Notes under the pieces: generated by a model
Databases searched by the model: none
Told to the model about the DNA's origin: nothing
The model's input: the letters and a program-made list of their open reading frames with translations, nothing else
Assembly (NCBI GenBank): GCA_017889585.1
Contig: JAGFZX010000021.1
Coordinates: forward strand, 1 to 64,000
Source: Bacillota bacterium
GTDB lineage: Bacteria; Bacillota; Negativicutes; DSM-13327
DNA: 64,000 nucleotides
Direction: 5' to 3'
Position numbers and translations under genes: made by a program
In this document: one piece after another, positions 51,096 through 60,076 of the stretch
Position numbering within the stretch: position 1 is the first letter of the stretch
Layout: each line of letters begins with the position of its first letter

Positions 51096-52388
51096 ATGAT
51101 AAAACAAACCCATTGGAAGAAACGTTTAGCGATAGTGCTGAGCGGAGGATTTCTTGTGTTAAATACAGCAGTTGTACTGGCCGCACCAGTGGAGTTAACT
51201 TTAGAGGATAGTATTATATTGGCCCTGAAGAATAATTCGGCGATTAAGATCGCAGATATGTCTAAGAATAGCGCAGAAATAGCCATCGATGTTGCTAAAG
51301 GAGCTAATGGACCATCGTTAACATATACTCATTCTGATGCACGTACTAAAGCATATAGTAATGTAGACCCTACTACTGCAATTTCCAATAAATTGACATT
51401 GAGTATGGATCTGTATACAGGTGGTCAGGTAGAAAGTGAGATTGCTGCAGCGAAGCTTAACTTAAAAGTAGCTGACCTTAGTGTTGATGAAAGTAAACAA
51501 CAGATCAAATTAGATGCTACGACTACATATTTTACGGTTTTGCAGACACAGAATGCAGTGAAAGTGGACCAAGAAACTGTTGATCAAATGACAGTTCATT
51601 TACGTAATGTTCAGGCTCAATATGCAGTAGGCACTGTTGCCAAATCAGATGTATTGGCTTCCCAAGTAACATTGGCCAATGATCAGCAAACTTTAATGAA
51701 AGCACAGAATGCTTATGATGTGGCAGTAGCCAGTTTCAACAATGTAGTCGGTTTGCCACTCTCCACAGACCTAATATTAAAAGATAACCTAAAACATGAA
51801 AAATATACAATGTCCTTGGCTGACAGTATAAAATATGCCATGCAACATCGCCCAGCAGCCATTCAAGCTGATTATAATATTGATATCGCCAAAGAAACAG
51901 TAAAAACAGCTAAAGCTGGCTTATTGCCTACAGTTACTGCAACTGCTATTGAAAGTTTGAGCGATGATAAACTTCCCGGCCTGGATAAAAACACCTGGTC
52001 TATTGGTCTAGCTGCCACATGGACTCCCTTTGATTCTGGTGTAACCAATGCTAAAATCAAAAAGGCTGATTCAGTATTATTGACAACGATAGAACAAGCT
52101 AAACAAACGAAGGATTCTATTGAATTGGCAGTGCGCAAGGCGTATTTAACGATGATAGAAGCTGAAAAGCGTATTGATACTTCCCAAGTAACAGTGGAGC
52201 AAGGCGAAGAAAATCTGAAAATTGCTCAGGTGCGTTATAGTGCTGGAGTAGGTACTAATACAGATGTGATTGATGCGCAAGTGGCATTAACAACAGCTAA
52301 GATGAATTATATTCAAGCCCTATACGATTATAATACAGGCAAAGCTAACTTGGAGAAGGCGATGGGGATATCGGTTAGTGGGAAATAG
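51096..52388 (+). CDS. tolC: TolC family outer-membrane efflux protein
   Basis: Trimeric outer-membrane channel partnering with efflux pumps or type I secretion. The 430 aa have a signal peptide (about 1-29, VLA-AP) and two OEP repeats of long helices, visible as LTLEDSIILALKNNSAIKIA at the start and LKIAQVRYSAGVGTNTDVID in the second half. A GTG-containing consensus (YSAGVGTNTDVIDAQ) is typical of the family. The ATG at 51096 is preferred over the TTG at 51078. The TAG stop is in the same reading frame as the following tamB-like gene. Confidence 0.94.
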   Translation: MIKQTHWKKRLAIVLSGGFLVLNTAVVLAAPVELTLEDSIILALKNNSAIKIADMSKNSAEIAIDVAKGANGPSLTYTHSDARTKAYSNVDPTTAISNKLTLSMDLYTGGQVESEIAAAKLNLKVADLSVDESKQQIKLDATTTYFTVLQTQNAVKVDQETVDQMTVHLRNVQAQYAVGTVAKSDVLASQVTLANDQQTLMKAQNAYDVAVASFNNVVGLPLSTDLILKDNLKHEKYTMSLADSIKYAMQHRPAAIQADYNIDIAKETVKTAKAGLLPTVTATAIESLSDDKLPGLDKNTWSIGLAATWTPFDSGVTNAKIKKADSVLLTTIEQAKQTKDSIELAVRKAYLTMIEAEKRIDTSQVTVEQGEENLKIAQVRYSAGVGTNTDVIDAQVALTTAKMNYIQALYDYNTGKANLEKAMGISVSGK

Positions 52389-52421
52389 GAAATAGAGCTA
52401 TCTAATGCATTAGGTAGTTTG

Positions 52422-55400
52422 GTGACGGTAGGGCGCGTTGAAATTACCTCAGCTAATACAATAACAATAGATGATGTTACCCTTTATGATAAACAGGCAG
52501 AAATACTGGCTGCTAGTGGAAAGATAACGATTACATACAGCCTGCTGAGTATTCTGCGTGGGCAGAATCTAGTGGATGCTATTTCTGACGTAGCGGTTGA
52601 AAAACCTACTTTGTGGCTTACCCAGGCCAGTAATGGTCGTTGGAATGCACAAGATATATTACAACAAGAGAATATAACAAAACCTTCTTTTAGTAGCAAA
52701 GTAACGTTACGAGATGGCAGGGCGATGCTGAAAGTTTCTGGCGCAATGTGGACATTGGAAAATATTAATGGCAGTATGGATTTTGCACATAATCCCAGTA
52801 TCGATCTTCAGCTGCAGGCTGTTCATAAGGGGGCAGCTGTTAAGGCTAAGGGTTCAGTCAATAGTCAAGGACGCAGCAACCTAAGGATTATGGTAAGCGA
52901 GTTATTTGTGGCTGATTATCAAGTGTTGCTAACCGAGGGACCACTGGAATTAGTGGGGGGCATTGTGAAAAACCTAGAGGCGACAGTAACCCAGCAGCAG
53001 GGTAAAACTGAGTGGGCTGGTGAGGCTAGCCTAGCTGGGGTCGACATAGATATTGATGGTATGCCTGTGCGCCAAGTGCAAGGCAACATGGCTTTTACAA
53101 ATAAGAATATGTATGTATTTGCCAACGCTAAGTTACTCGATCAGCCTATTGATGTGCGAGGTAGTATTCGTACAGATACGAGTCATCCCATACTTAATTT
53201 GACAGTGGCCTCAGCGGCCTTTGATCCCAGTGTCATTACCGATACTATTCCAGTGAGCGGTAAACTGGCTTTTAAGGCTAATATTACAGGAGTAACCACC
53301 AACCCTATCATTAACGGGGATGCAACTTTGACAATTGGGCAAATAGCTGGATATGAGGCTCGTAATGCTAAGGCTAATGTGCAAATGATGGACAAAAAAC
53401 TAATTATTAATAAATTTAATGCAGAGATGCTAGGTGGCCAGGTTGCTGCCACAGGAGTATATCTGCAGGATAGTGGTAGCTATGAGCTTCATCTTCAGGC
53501 TCAGCAAATTGATATGGCTAATGTGTTAACTGATATGGTATCTAATAGCCATGGAGATGTTGATGTAACGGTCAAGGGCGCGGGAGCCTTTGCAGAGGCT
53601 GATGTGCAAGGGACGGTTGCCGTTGGACAAGGGGAAATGTCAGGGGTGGTTTTTAATTCTCTAGGGGCTGGATTTTATCGCCATAATGGGATAATTGCTA
53701 TCGATTATGCGAATATTAGTTTAGCCAAGGGCTTAGTATCCGCTCGGGGGATGATTGATCATCAGAATATTAATCTAACTATATATGGGCAAGGGATATC
53801 CCTTCAGCAGCTTGATCCAAACTCATCTGGTATAGTAGACGGTAATGGGGAATTTGCCGGACAGATTACTGGTAATTTGTCCGAACCTGAATTTGCAGGT
53901 TCTTTTACAGCAATAAACGGCCAGGTTTTTTATCAGCCGTTTACCCAAGCTAAAGGTAACATTCATGGGAATCGCCAGCAATTGGTGATTGATGACATAC
54001 AGCTCGTTGATGGGGTAACCAAACATCAAGTACAGGGGACCTTAGGGCTGAATGGTCAGCGCGACATGAATATAATGGTGAAAACACATCAGGCTAGAGC
54101 CGAGAACCTTATAAAACTATTAGTGCCTGGTGAAAATTTGACAGGTAATGTAGATAATGAAATGATAATAACTGGGCCGCTGGAAAACTTTAATACTGAA
54201 GGACATATTCTTTTGACTGACGGCAGCTTCCGTGGCCAATTGGTTGCCAAGGCCCACGGTTCTTATAAACGGGAGCAAGGCACGACTACCATTAGTCAAT
54301 TTAGCATTAATTCACTCAATACACGGATTAAGCTATCAGGCAGTATGTCTCCTAATAAGGATTTGAATTTTGATATTGTAGCTCAGCATATTAATATGGA
54401 AAGGCTTAATTTGCACCTTCCCTATCCTGCTGTTGGGGTGGCTCAGTTTACTGGCAAATTGACAGGCACGGCAAGTGATCCTGTATTTAATGGTCAACTG
54501 TCTGCTGATAGTCTTACATTTAATGATCAAAAAATTACAGGCGTAAGCGGTGAGATTACTTTTAATGGACATGAAATAGAAGTTCCTTATGTCAGTTTTA
54601 TGCAGGGGACAGGCAAATTTGGTTTTGCTGGTGGTTTTGGTATAGACACCAATGAGATATATGGTAACCTTGATGTAGAAAATGCTGAACTGCAGCCAAT
54701 ATTAACAATATTCAAATTGCCATGCAAAGATATTCATGGACAACTCAATGGTCAAATAAGGCTGAATGGAACGGTGAATAAGCCTAATATTTGGCTGACA
54801 GGTACTTTGAAAGAGGGAAAAATAAAACAATATCCTATAGAATCCATTGTTATCGATGTGGCTTTAGAGAATAATGTCCTTAAAATTAATGATTTATCTG
54901 CGGCCCAAGGTGCTGGTAGTTTGGTTGCGCGGGGGACTGCAGATTTGAATGGGCCTCTTGATTTGGAAATTGGTGGTCGGGATATTGATGCCGGATTGGT
55001 AGCAACCTTACTAAATGCCAATATCGAGCCCAGTGGAAAAATGGGCTTTACTGCTCAAATTTCAGGGGTGGCCAGTAATCCTCATGCAGCCATTTCTTTG
55101 GAAGTTGTTAATGGTGGCGTAGGCAATACAACCTTTGATTCATTATATGGTTTGCTGATAGTGGATAAAAACACCATACATGTTAATCAGGTACTATTGA
55201 AGAAAGGTCCTTACCGGGCCAGTGCTTATGGCACAATTCCAGTTGCTGCACTTAGTCCCGTGGGTCGGGAACAGGCCAATATTGTTGATCAAATGGATCT
55301 GAAACTACGTTTAGATGAAGCTAATTTAAGCGTTTTACCATTTTTGACCAAACAGGTAACGTGGGCTGAAGGTCCTACACATGGTGAAATTAACGTGGCA

Positions 55401-56576
55401 GGTACCTTAGAGCAGCCTATTGTCAGGGGTAATATTACCATTAATAATGGTGTGGTAAAATTAGCAGCGTTAGCGAGCCCCATCCAGAAAGTGGGGGTTG
55501 ATATTAGTTTTGAAGGTGATACAATTAATATTAAGAAGTTTGATGGTCATTTGGGAAAAGGCTTGTATAGTTTAACAGGTACAGCTAAAATTCGTGGTAT
55601 GGCTTTATCAAACTATGATTTATCTTTAGTATTAAATAAACCTGAACTGAAGAGTAAATATTTTACTGGCGCCATTGATGGTAATTTGAATTTTACAAAT
55701 AGGGGTAGTAAGCCTATAGTGTCAGGTAAACTGGTATTTGAGAATGATATTATTAATATACCTGTTATCCCTGATATGGTAACCTCGAATGTGGATATTG
55801 GTCTTGATGTTGAAATGACGGTTGGTAAAAAAGTACGCTTTTATAATCCTTATTTCTATGATATTCTAGCAGAAGGGCGGGCAAAGTTTGCTGGCAGTAC
55901 TCTAGAACCAGATGTATCAGGTAGTATTGCAGCAGTTCGAGGTACGGTAAATTACCTTGGAACACAGTTTAAAGTAACTGAGGCTAGCGCTGATTTTAAG
56001 AAATTTGCATCCTTTGAGCCCATCGTCAAACTAAGTGCCCAGACAAGTCTTCAGCAGATAGAAGTAAGCCTAAATGTAAACGGACCCGTAAGTGCGATGC
56101 AGTTTAGTTTGACATCTGAACCAGCCATGCGGCAACAGGAGATCTTATCTTTATTGACTTTGCGAAGTCATTATGCTGATAAACAAAATAGTGCCAATAG
56201 CGGAATGGGCCGGGACGCAATGGTGAGTGTATTGGGTGCTGGACTGCAAATGCAGTTCATGAGTCAAGTAGAAGGTAATTTTCGTAGCGCCTTAGGGCTG
56301 GATGAATTTCGAGTGGTTAAGGATACTACCTCTAATAGTATTAAAAAAAGCTATAGCGACCGTGAGGAATCTACTACCGTATCTCAGGAAGTGTATAATA
56401 TAGAAATGAGTAAATATTTGACAGATAAGCTGTTGCTGAGTTATACAATAGGCGTTGATCACAACAAAAGTGATTTAGCGTTGCGCTATTCGTTAAGCAA
56501 ACGTACGAGTGTTAACGCATCTATAGATGAACAAAAGCGTACATGGTTTGGACTGGAAACTAGGTTCAGATTCTAA
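52422..56576 (+). CDS. tamB: TamB/DUF490 translocation and assembly module protein, N-terminal anchor missing
   Basis: Very long beta-rich protein (about 1,384 aa) of the AsmA/TamB group that forms a hydrophobic bridge for lipids across the periplasm. The conserved C-terminal TamB/DUF490 domain is visible (DPDVSG-type LEPDVSGSIAAVRGTVNYLG, and an EPAMRQQEILSLLTLRS-type stretch). Relatives begin with a membrane helix and a segment like LSNALGSLVTVGRVEI. Here that segment starts right after the tolC stop, in the same frame, and the helix is absent. The start is uncertain: GTG 52422 (TAGGTAG upstream) or TTG 52419. It may be a deletion, or a sequence or assembly error. Confidence 0.85.
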   Translation: MTVGRVEITSANTITIDDVTLYDKQAEILAASGKITITYSLLSILRGQNLVDAISDVAVEKPTLWLTQASNGRWNAQDILQQENITKPSFSSKVTLRDGRAMLKVSGAMWTLENINGSMDFAHNPSIDLQLQAVHKGAAVKAKGSVNSQGRSNLRIMVSELFVADYQVLLTEGPLELVGGIVKNLEATVTQQQGKTEWAGEASLAGVDIDIDGMPVRQVQGNMAFTNKNMYVFANAKLLDQPIDVRGSIRTDTSHPILNLTVASAAFDPSVITDTIPVSGKLAFKANITGVTTNPIINGDATLTIGQIAGYEARNAKANVQMMDKKLIINKFNAEMLGGQVAATGVYLQDSGSYELHLQAQQIDMANVLTDMVSNSHGDVDVTVKGAGAFAEADVQGTVAVGQGEMSGVVFNSLGAGFYRHNGIIAIDYANISLAKGLVSARGMIDHQNINLTIYGQGISLQQLDPNSSGIVDGNGEFAGQITGNLSEPEFAGSFTAINGQVFYQPFTQAKGNIHGNRQQLVIDDIQLVDGVTKHQVQGTLGLNGQRDMNIMVKTHQARAENLIKLLVPGENLTGNVDNEMIITGPLENFNTEGHILLTDGSFRGQLVAKAHGSYKREQGTTTISQFSINSLNTRIKLSGSMSPNKDLNFDIVAQHINMERLNLHLPYPAVGVAQFTGKLTGTASDPVFNGQLSADSLTFNDQKITGVSGEITFNGHEIEVPYVSFMQGTGKFGFAGGFGIDTNEIYGNLDVENAELQPILTIFKLPCKDIHGQLNGQIRLNGTVNKPNIWLTGTLKEGKIKQYPIESIVIDVALENNVLKINDLSAAQGAGSLVARGTADLNGPLDLEIGGRDIDAGLVATLLNANIEPSGKMGFTAQISGVASNPHAAISLEVVNGGVGNTTFDSLYGLLIVDKNTIHVNQVLLKKGPYRASAYGTIPVAALSPVGREQANIVDQMDLKLRLDEANLSVLPFLTKQVTWAEGPTHGEINVAGTLEQPIVRGNITINNGVVKLAALASPIQKVGVDISFEGDTINIKKFDGHLGKGLYSLTGTAKIRGMALSNYDLSLVLNKPELKSKYFTGAIDGNLNFTNRGSKPIVSGKLVFENDIINIPVIPDMVTSNVDIGLDVEMTVGKKVRFYNPYFYDILAEGRAKFAGSTLEPDVSGSIAAVRGTVNYLGTQFKVTEASADFKKFASFEPIVKLSAQTSLQQIEVSLNVNGPVSAMQFSLTSEPAMRQQEILSLLTLRSHYADKQNSANSGMGRDAMVSVLGAGLQMQFMSQVEGNFRSALGLDEFRVVKDTTSNSIKKSYSDREESTTVSQEVYNIEMSKYLTDKLLLSYTIGVDHNKSDLALRYSLSKRTSVNASIDEQKRTWFGLETRFRF

Positions 56577-56622
56577 AAACCGGAAAGTGATAGGCATTGC
56601 TTTTCAGATAAGGATGATTAAA

Positions 56623-57234
56623 GTGCTTCTCAATCAATATTTAAAAGAACTAAAAAAAATAGATATGCTATCTCGAGAGGAAGAAAGTGAGCTTTGGTAC
56701 GGTTATAAAGAAAATAATGATTTGAATTGTCGCAGTAAAATTATTGAACATTATCAGCCTTTGGTGTTTAAAGCAACTGCTAACTGGCGTCTTAACGAAA
56801 CCATTGTCATGGATATTATCCAAGAAGGCACTGTGGGGCTCATTGAAGCTGTAGAAAGTTATGATCACCAGCGAGGTGTGGCTTTCAGTCTTTTCGCAAT
56901 GCATCGTATTCGCGGTCGTATGCTCAATTATATGGAGCGAGAGGGTAAGCTTAGCTTGCTGGACGATAGTACCTTGGGCGACTTATTGGTAGATGATAGG
57001 GCTGAGGTATCTAGCCTGGCTGAACGCAACTATCTTGTTGAACAAGTGAAAAATGCTATGGGACGTTTACCTATCAGTGAACAAGCAGTATTGAATGGCG
57101 TATTTCTGGAAGATCGTGAACCTAAACAATTGGCTGAAAGTCTAGATATGAGTATTTCCCATATCTATCGATTGCAAAAGCAAGGTATTAGGCGTGTACG
57201 CGGCATGCTATCCAAATTTATGAAAAATTGGTAG
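56623..57234 (+). CDS. Sigma-70 family RNA polymerase sigma factor
   Basis: Short alternative sigma factor of about 203 aa. Region 2 is clear (ETIVMDIIQEGTVGLIEAVE, then QRGVAFSLFAMHRIRGRM), and region 4 has the helix-turn-helix QLAESLDMSISHIYRLQKQG. It lacks region 1. I cannot assign it to a named class; it is neither a clear SigF/SigG nor a FliA. The GTG at 56623 has AAGGA about 9 bases upstream; an ATG at 56614 is too close to that site. It lies between tamB and the bamA group and may control the outer-membrane genes. No anti-sigma factor is adjacent. Confidence 0.88.
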   Translation: MLLNQYLKELKKIDMLSREEESELWYGYKENNDLNCRSKIIEHYQPLVFKATANWRLNETIVMDIIQEGTVGLIEAVESYDHQRGVAFSLFAMHRIRGRMLNYMEREGKLSLLDDSTLGDLLVDDRAEVSSLAERNYLVEQVKNAMGRLPISEQAVLNGVFLEDREPKQLAESLDMSISHIYRLQKQGIRRVRGMLSKFMKNW

Positions 57235-57555
57235 CGAGAAAACCTATTTTTAGCACAAAGATACAAAGCTGCTACGCGGACACAAAGAAGATATTATAAA
57301 TAAATTTTTCTTTGTGTCCTATGCGCTTCTTTGCGACCTTTGTGCTTAACGTGGTTTTTTATCTTCACCGTTTTTTGCGCCTCTGCGGTAAATCGTCCTT
57401 ATCTTGTAATAGTGAGGAAACAGGCGCATATATGGCGCATTTTCATAGAAAATATAGTTAATCGCGGAAATTGACCTTGTTTGCCCTAAAATCGAGGACC
57501 AAAAATTGGCCTCTTCCCAGGATTGTATAGTATGTTTATAATAGAGGTGATGCAT
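57235..57555 (+). other. Non-coding gap between sigma factor and unknown gene
   Basis: The first 170 bases are a long-form palindromic repeat. The rest, to 57549, is AT-rich and holds TATAGT and TATAAT-like stretches near 57530, but I could not assign a -35. No gene seen. Confidence 0.6.
57239..57406 (+). repeat. Interspersed palindromic repeat, long form, copy 6
   Basis: CACAAAG arm with mini-hairpin GCTACGC, spacer, CTTTGTGTCCTATGCG, CTTTGTGCTTAACGTGG and the tail CGCCTCTGCGGTAAATCGTC. Confidence 0.85.
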
Positions 57556-58104
57556 ATGGCTCAATTAAAACAACATATGTATCAGCATTTGCGTTCAGCA
57601 AAAGAATGGCTGACAAGAGCCGAAGAAGCTTTTGATAAGCAGCATGATGTTCGTGCTGAACTTGATCTGATGCTGGCCCAGGCTGAACTTCAACATGTAA
57701 AGGAAGCCAATCGATCTCGCCAGTGGCGTTATAAATATCTAGTATTTCGTCATGGACTGGCGTTGACATTGGCGATGTTTATGGCTGTTGCCGTAGGCGG
57801 TGTGTACTGGTGGATCAATAAGCCCGAACTAGCCGTACCTGTTCCGCTCGCTGGTCAGGCTAGCTTGCCAGTGGAAGTTGTAGCCAAGGCGGCGGTTAAT
57901 GCTCCGCCTGTAATAATTCCTACAGAGAATAACCGACCAGTACAGCAAGTTGTCAATCAAGTTGTAACCTCTGTGCCTAGTAAGACAGAACAAGTAAAAC
58001 AGTCAGAAAAGCCCCGCTACCAACCGGAACAGCCTGCTCCAATTTCAGGTGATGAGATGCAAAAACTGGTGCGGGCCGCCGGAAAATCTTTACGCGGCCA
58101 GTAA
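57556..58104 (+). CDS. Unknown single-pass membrane protein of the outer-membrane cluster
   Basis: No family recognised. The 182 aa have an N-terminal cytoplasmic part (about 1-58) rich in charged residues and probably coiled coil, one membrane helix (about 62-82) and a periplasmic tail. The tail is rich in P, V, Q and A (VVAKAAVNAPPVIIPTENN) and ends with a short basic segment. The architecture is like a TonB- or FtsN-like spanning linker, but no such domain is seen. The ATG at 57556 has GAGGTG 6 bases upstream. It is 20 bases before bamA, so it is probably cotranscribed with it. Confidence 0.65.
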   Translation: MAQLKQHMYQHLRSAKEWLTRAEEAFDKQHDVRAELDLMLAQAELQHVKEANRSRQWRYKYLVFRHGLALTLAMFMAVAVGGVYWWINKPELAVPVPLAGQASLPVEVVAKAAVNAPPVIIPTENNRPVQQVVNQVVTSVPSKTEQVKQSEKPRYQPEQPAPISGDEMQKLVRAAGKSLRGQ

Positions 58105-58124
58105 GATAAAAAAGGAGGTAATAC

Positions 58125-59894
58125 ATGAAAACTCTAAAATCCTATGGACAGATTTTATTTGCGGCTATTTTTAGTCTCAGTATTGTTCTCGCGGCGTTGA
58201 CCCCTGTGTATGCTGCTGATCCTACAGGTAAGATTGTGACATCAGTCACTGTGACTGGTAATAGTGCAGTAACGACAAACTCTATAATGGAGGTTGTTAA
58301 GGTAAAACCTGGTGATACAGTGGTAGCCGATAAAATTAAGCAAGATATGCAGGCCATTTATGAATTGGGTGATTTCTTTGATGTAGTATCTAATTTTAAT
58401 GAAGTTCCTGAAGGTGTGCAAGTTGTATACACTGTCATGGAAAATCCAGTATTGCAGGATATTGTCATCAAAGGCAACACAAAGGTAACATCGGATAAAC
58501 TGAATAGCATGCTGACTGTGAAAAAAGGCAGTATTTTGAATTCCAAGAAACTCAATGAGAATGTACGAGCAATAGAAGAATATTACCATGATCAAGGTTA
58601 TATCTTGACCAAGGTAAACGATGTTTCGATGAGTTCAGGCGGTGTACTGACAGTTACCATTAATGAAGGTATGCTAGAAGCCATTCAAATCAAAGGTAAT
58701 GAAAAAACCAAGGATTATGTTATTACCCGCGAAATGAAATTGAAACCTAATCAGCCATTCAATGTGAAAGATGCCAAACGTAGTATGCAAAAAGTGTACA
58801 ACCTTGGTTATTTTGAAGATGTAAATATGAAGCTAAATCCTGGCAAAGAACCGAATGCTGTTGTTTTTGAAACTACTGTAGTGGAACAAAAGACAGGCAG
58901 ATTCTCCATCGGCGGTGGTTACAGTAAGGCTGATGGAATGGTTGGTATCATTGAAATTGGTGATGATAACTTCCATGGCACAGGTGATAAAGTAAAGTTT
59001 CATTGGGAGTTTGGCGGTAACGCTAGTGACAGAAACTATGAAGTAAGCTATACTCGTCCATGGCTTGATGACAAGCAAACTTCCCTTGGTTTTAGTGTTT
59101 ATGACATGACCAATGAGTACAATGACTATTATGATAATGGTAAAACTAGAGCCACATATGACAAGAAACGTAAAGGCTGGGATATTACTCTTGGTCGTCC
59201 TCAAGGTGAATATGTGCAAAACTATATTTCGCTGAAAAGTCGTAAAGATAGTTACGTTAAGTATGTATCAGGGATTGATTACACAGAAACAGATACTACT
59301 AGTGATAATTATAACAGTAAATATAGCGCGGGTTCGGGATATCTTAAAGATAACTTTGGTCTAACCCGCAGTGTCAGTTTGACGCGCGTATATGATTCTC
59401 GGGACAATGTATTTAGTCCTACCGAAGGCAATCGTGTGTCATTGACAGCTGAATTTGCCGGAAAATCTTTGGGCGGTGACTTTAGTTATAATAAGTATTC
59501 TGCTGAAACTCGTAATTACCTTAAAGTAGGCCATGCTCAAGTCGTAGCTTTACGAGGAATGGTAGGTTACGCTGATGGCAACATGCCTGAAAGTGGACAA
59601 TTTGCTGTAGGTGGTGCAGATACCCTACGTGGTTATCGTGATGACCAGTTTAAAGGCGACAAAATGCTTTCTGCTTCTGCTGAATACCGTTTTCCAGTAG
59701 CGAGTAAAGTAGAAGGTGTAGTATTTACTGATATCGGTAAGGCTTGGGATGGTGAAGGGTATAAACTAAATGACCTAGAAGCCAGTGTTGGTGTGGGAGT
59801 TCGTGTTTCGACTCCGATCGGCCCGATTCGTATTGATTATGCAAAAGGTAGTCAAGGTGCTAAAACCCACTTTAGTTTTGGTGGACAATTCTAA
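58125..59894 (+). CDS. bamA: Outer-membrane assembly factor BamA
   Basis: Inserts beta-barrel proteins into the outer membrane. The 589 aa have a signal peptide (about 1-30, VYA-AD), about three POTRA domains (37-108, 109-187, 188-265) instead of five in Proteobacteria, and a C-terminal barrel. The lid-loop motif is in GGADTLRGYRDDQFKG, and the last residue is phenylalanine, as the insertion signal requires. AAAGGAGG precedes the ATG. The shorter POTRA string fits Negativicutes. Confidence 0.95.
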   Translation: MKTLKSYGQILFAAIFSLSIVLAALTPVYAADPTGKIVTSVTVTGNSAVTTNSIMEVVKVKPGDTVVADKIKQDMQAIYELGDFFDVVSNFNEVPEGVQVVYTVMENPVLQDIVIKGNTKVTSDKLNSMLTVKKGSILNSKKLNENVRAIEEYYHDQGYILTKVNDVSMSSGGVLTVTINEGMLEAIQIKGNEKTKDYVITREMKLKPNQPFNVKDAKRSMQKVYNLGYFEDVNMKLNPGKEPNAVVFETTVVEQKTGRFSIGGGYSKADGMVGIIEIGDDNFHGTGDKVKFHWEFGGNASDRNYEVSYTRPWLDDKQTSLGFSVYDMTNEYNDYYDNGKTRATYDKKRKGWDITLGRPQGEYVQNYISLKSRKDSYVKYVSGIDYTETDTTSDNYNSKYSAGSGYLKDNFGLTRSVSLTRVYDSRDNVFSPTEGNRVSLTAEFAGKSLGGDFSYNKYSAETRNYLKVGHAQVVALRGMVGYADGNMPESGQFAVGGADTLRGYRDDQFKGDKMLSASAEYRFPVASKVEGVVFTDIGKAWDGEGYKLNDLEASVGVGVRVSTPIGPIRIDYAKGSQGAKTHFSFGGQF

Positions 59895-59900
59895 AGAAAA

Positions 59901-59943
59901 ATATAGTACAGAGTCAGGTCTATGACCTGACTCTGTACTATAT
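59901..59943. terminator. Long perfect hairpin after bamA
   Basis: A 20-base perfect stem (59901-59920 with 59924-59943) with a 3-base loop, but no T-run on either side. It could block exonucleases or act as a weak terminator. Confidence 0.55.
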
Positions 59944-59960
59944 AATGTCGAGAAATAATG

Positions 59961-60035
59961 AGTGGAACCGGAGAGGCACAGAGAACACAGAGAGGACGCG
60001 ATGTAGATGTAACCCCTTTGTGCCTTCACTGTTTA
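59961..60035 (+). repeat. Interspersed palindromic repeat, short form, degraded copy
   Basis: The left arm ACCGGAGAGGCACAGAGAAC is clear. The right side reads CCCCTTTGTGCCTTCACTG and only partly pairs. It stands before the next gene. Confidence 0.55.
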
Positions 60036-60076
60036 AAAGATACATCAGCGTTTTTGTCGACAGGAGGTGCATTTCT

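Noticed and set aside
52389-56576. tamB-like gene as a pseudogene
   Set aside because: More than 1,380 codons remain open and conserved to the end, so only the N-terminus is affected.
57346-57564. 72-codon minus-strand frame
   Set aside because: It overlaps the repeat and the start of the unknown gene and shows no protein-like features.
59945-60076. Longer N-terminus for the protein at 60077 starting at ATG 59945
   Set aside because: It would translate the degraded palindromic repeat into a Cys/Arg-rich sequence, and lacks a ribosome site.
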